Assembly (NCBI GenBank): GCA_026391555.1
Contig: JAPLEB010000028.1
Span: 1-35,831, forward strand
Length of the DNA: 35,831 nucleotides
Direction of reading: 5' to 3'
Source of the DNA: Bacteroidia bacterium
GTDB lineage: Bacteria; Bacteroidota; Bacteroidia; Bacteroidales; VadinHA17
The position numbers were made by a program, and so were the translations under genes. Below are positions 33,556 through 35,831 of this stretch, one piece after another. Positions within the stretch are counted from its first letter, which is position 1. Every line of letters starts with the position of its first letter. The notes below the pieces were generated by a model, which was not told the DNA's origin, did not search any database, and saw only the letters and a list, made by a program, of their open reading frames with translations.

Positions 33556-33606
33556 AAGCGATACGGGATTTATTGACAATAATAACCTATACTAAGATAA
33601 CCTATT

Positions 33607-34311
33607 ATGAAAATAGTTAAAACATTAACATACAGATCAGTTACGATTCTGTCCTTTTTAATTCTCATTATTAATCCAGCCGGGATCATCAATGCCCAGC
33701 AAAAGATAAGTATTGGAATACATGCTGATCCGGCTATAAGCTGGTTTTCCTCTGACGTTAATAAAATCCAAAATGACGGGGCAATTGCAGGTTTTAGTTT
33801 TGGATTGACATTTAACAAGTACTTCACACCTAACTATGCTTTTTCGACCGGGATAAATGTCATTAACGCGGGAGGAAGATTAGTTAGTAAGGATACAACT
33901 AAGTTTGAGTTAACAGATCCCACCCCGGTTACTGTTTTGCCCGGTAAACCTGTTGGCTACAGGATTCAATATCTGGCAATTCCTATCGGGTTAAAGCTTA
34001 AGACTAACCAGATTGGGTATCTCACTTTCTTCTCCGATTTAGGACTCGATCCAAAAATTGTCATCGGAGGAAAAGCAGATATTCCTTCTCTAAATATCAA
34101 AGGGGAAAATGCTATGAATGAATTAAATATATTTAACCTTTCCTACCACATTACTGCAGGAATTGAATACTCCCTGGGGGGATCAACTGCCATGCTGTTA
34201 GGCTTGAATTTTGACAATAACTTTCTTGATATCACGAAGGACAATGGAGTTCAGCCGACTGATAAAATATCGCATAAGATACTGAGTTTCAGAATTGGTG
34301 TTAACTTTTAA
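33607..34311 (+). CDS. PorT-like outer-membrane beta-barrel protein
   Basis: This 234-residue protein has a signal peptide (about 1-31, ending INAQ) and then alternating amphipathic strands typical of OMP_b-brl_2 barrels: GAIAGFSFGLTFNKYFTPNYAFSTGINVINAGG, YLAIPIGLKLKTNQIGYLTFFSDLGL, YHITAGIEYSLGGSTAMLLGLNFDNNF, and ending FRIGVNF with a terminal Phe. The 'YLAIPIGLK' strand is the landmark of PorT-type proteins, one of which is part of the type IX secretion system. An eight-strand barrel is expected. The role here is not certain: many paralogues exist. The stop is 10 nt before nadE, so the two may share a transcript. Confidence 0.8.
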   Translation: MKIVKTLTYRSVTILSFLILIINPAGIINAQQKISIGIHADPAISWFSSDVNKIQNDGAIAGFSFGLTFNKYFTPNYAFSTGINVINAGGRLVSKDTTKFELTDPTPVTVLPGKPVGYRIQYLAIPIGLKLKTNQIGYLTFFSDLGLDPKIVIGGKADIPSLNIKGENAMNELNIFNLSYHITAGIEYSLGGSTAMLLGLNFDNNFLDITKDNGVQPTDKISHKILSFRIGVNF

Positions 34312-34321
34312 CCTGATTGTG

Positions 34322-35831
34322 ATGAAAATCACCGTTGCTCAGTTGAATTATCATATTGGCAACTTTATCAGGAATAAGGATTTAATCATCAATGCAATTA
34401 AAAAAGCAAAATCAGAAGGATCCGATCTGATAATTTTTTCTGAACTGTGTATTCCCGGATACCCTCCTCTTGATCTGCTCGATCGACTTGACTTCATAGA
34501 AAAATGCAACATCACTGTCAATGAGATAGCCAAAGAATGTACCGGGATTGCAGCAATAGTGGGCTCTCCTACCCTGAACAAAAAACCGGAAGGCAAGAAA
34601 CTTTTTAATTCAGCCCTTCTTCTGTCGGAGGGGAAAATTATCTATTCTACCCATAAAGCGCTGCTGCCCACTTATGATATTTTCGATGAATACAGGTATT
34701 TTGAACCGGAGAACCGGTTCTCAGTATTTTCATTCAAAGGGTTAAGACTCGCGATAACTATTTGTGAAGATCTCTGGGACGAACAGCCCTTCGACAATGA
34801 ATTTGAAAAGACAAGGTTGTACACTGTATCACCAATGGAAGAACTTGCAAAACAAGATCCTGATATCATCATCAATATCGCTGCATCACCATTTTCATAT
34901 ACTAAAATCGAAGCAAAAGAAAACATTTTCAGATCTAAAGCCATTAAATACAAAATACCTGTAATATCTGTTAACCAGACAGGTGCAAATACAGAACTAA
35001 TTTTTGACGGGGCTTCAAATATTGTGAATAAAAAAGGTGAAATAGTCAGGCAACTCCCGTTTTTTGAGGAAGCTGTTGAGACATTCCGTTTCGATGATAT
35101 TAATTCCGGTAACATATCCCGGAGAGATTCTAAGCCGTCTGCAATACAACTAGTCCACAAAGCTCTTGTGACAGGCATCCGTGACTATTTTGCAAAAACA
35201 GGATTTAAAACAGGCATAATCGGACTTTCGGGGGGGATCGATTCAGCATTATGTCTTTGTCTCGCTGTTGAAGCCATTGGTAATGAAAATGTCAGAGCAT
35301 TACTCATGCCTTCGCGCTATTCGTCGGACCATTCTGTTAACGATGCTGTGGCGCTTGCCAATACCCTAAAAGTGCATTATGATATCGTAAATATTGAAAC
35401 CCCGTTCAGCGCTTTTAAAGAGCAGCTTGCCCCTCTTTTCGCAGGAAAAGAAGAAGATGTAACTGAAGAAAACATGCAGGCCCGCATTAGAGCCACACTT
35501 CTTATGGCGGTTTCGAACAAGTACGGGTGTATATTATTGAATACATCGAACAAGAGTGAAGCCGCTGTTGGATATGGCACCCTTTATGGAGATATGGCAG
35601 GAGGATTATCAGTTATCGGAGATGTTTATAAAACTGATGTTTACCGGCTTGCAGATTATATAAACAGAGATCATGAGGTAGTACCGCGAAACACAATTTC
35701 AAAGCAGCCATCTGCTGAACTGAGACACGGGCAGCTTGATACCGATTCTCTTCCTGATTATAAAATCCTTGATGCAATCCTGTACCAGTACATTGAACTG
35801 CAAAAGCCTGCAGAACGGATAACCGGAGAAG
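34322..35831 (+). CDS. nadE: Glutamine-dependent NAD+ synthetase, 3' end missing
   Basis: This 503-codon frame is cut by the window end; the short two-domain form is about 545 residues, so roughly 40 are missing. The enzyme amidates deamido-NAD+ using glutamine. The N-terminal nitrilase-like glutaminase has the triad E41 (FSELCIPGYPPLDL), K112 (THKALLPTYDIFDE) and C148 (TICEDLWD). The C-terminal synthetase domain has the PP-loop SGGIDS (303-308), NTSNKSEAAVGYGTLYGDMAGG, then IGDVYKTDVYRLA and RNTISKQPSAEL. ATG 34322 is 10 nt after the PorT-like gene. It is on the strand opposite to gldB. Confidence 0.97.
   Translation, partial: MKITVAQLNYHIGNFIRNKDLIINAIKKAKSEGSDLIIFSELCIPGYPPLDLLDRLDFIEKCNITVNEIAKECTGIAAIVGSPTLNKKPEGKKLFNSALLLSEGKIIYSTHKALLPTYDIFDEYRYFEPENRFSVFSFKGLRLAITICEDLWDEQPFDNEFEKTRLYTVSPMEELAKQDPDIIINIAASPFSYTKIEAKENIFRSKAIKYKIPVISVNQTGANTELIFDGASNIVNKKGEIVRQLPFFEEAVETFRFDDINSGNISRRDSKPSAIQLVHKALVTGIRDYFAKTGFKTGIIGLSGGIDSALCLCLAVEAIGNENVRALLMPSRYSSDHSVNDAVALANTLKVHYDIVNIETPFSAFKEQLAPLFAGKEEDVTEENMQARIRATLLMAVSNKYGCILLNTSNKSEAAVGYGTLYGDMAGGLSVIGDVYKTDVYRLADYINRDHEVVPRNTISKQPSAELRHGQLDTDSLPDYKILDAILYQYIELQKPAERITGE

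Noticed and set aside
33570-33827. 85-codon minus-strand frame over the PorT-like gene start
   Set aside because: It overlaps the clear signal peptide and first strands of the PorT-like protein on the plus strand and has no supporting motif.
1-35831. tRNA, rRNA or tmRNA genes
   Set aside because: None was recognised by eye in the intergenic regions; a tRNAscan-SE/Infernal run would be decisive.

Overview
The window reads as a piece of a Bacteroidota genome, most likely Bacteroidales-like. It carries gldB, a PorT-like barrel, DUF1573 and DUF4369/TlpA-type lipoproteins, a RecA of the Bacteroidota type, several lipoproteins, and A+T-rich leaders that often contain the Bacteroidota -7 hexamer pattern TAnnTTTG. 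Gene density is high and most genes are housekeeping. Both ends look like contig ends: the first ten bases equal the 3' end of a standard Illumina adapter, and the last gene (nadE) runs off the right edge.

Layout. 1-2.6 kb: transaldolase-family enzyme and MscS channel (minus strand). 2.6-4.5 kb: TPR/SPOR protein coupled to clpS (minus). 4.7-7.8 kb: recA and an S9 peptidase lipoprotein (plus). 7.9-13.9 kb: miaA (minus), smpB (plus), then a minus-strand run of lytic transglycosylase, uvrA and a LOG-family protein. 14.0-15.6 kb: an accessory scar with an intact REP-associated (HUH/Y1) transposase lying between two ~180-bp direct repeats, plus fragments of a PLD-type helicase/nuclease, a DUF1016-like protein, a RhuM-like protein and a methylase tail. 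15.8-17.7 kb: ECF sigma factor and an overlapping protein with a cytoplasmic N-terminus, one membrane segment and a C-terminal beta-barrel. 17.8-21.7 kb: lpdA and a zinc/manganese-type ABC importer. 21.9-25.9 kb: an unrecognised small protein, a TlpA-like lipoprotein, meaB and a DUF1573 protein. 26.2-29.5 kb: a very large protein combining a degenerate peptidase-MA-like region, a TolB-like propeller and an Omp85-like barrel. 29.6-30.1 kb: a nested inverted-repeat element, then a 55-residue ferredoxin with a clear terminator. 30.2-33.4 kb: a GT2/GT-C glycosyltransferase pair and gldB. 33.6-35.8 kb: PorT-like barrel and partial nadE.

The genes do not form one pathway. The themes are DNA repair and translation quality control (recA, uvrA, smpB, miaA, clpS) and envelope biology (MscS, lytic transglycosylase, gldB, barrels, sigma/anti-sigma). 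The most unusual parts are (a) the 14.0-15.6 kb scar, where two copies of a RhuM-derived segment each carry a hairpin of different sequence at the same site and where the transposase gene contains a 28-nt perfect palindrome that is translated in frame; (b) the sigma factor with an apparent TTG start and its possible envelope-spanning partner; and (c) the propeller-Omp85 fusion. All family assignments are from reading motifs by eye; no database search was run.
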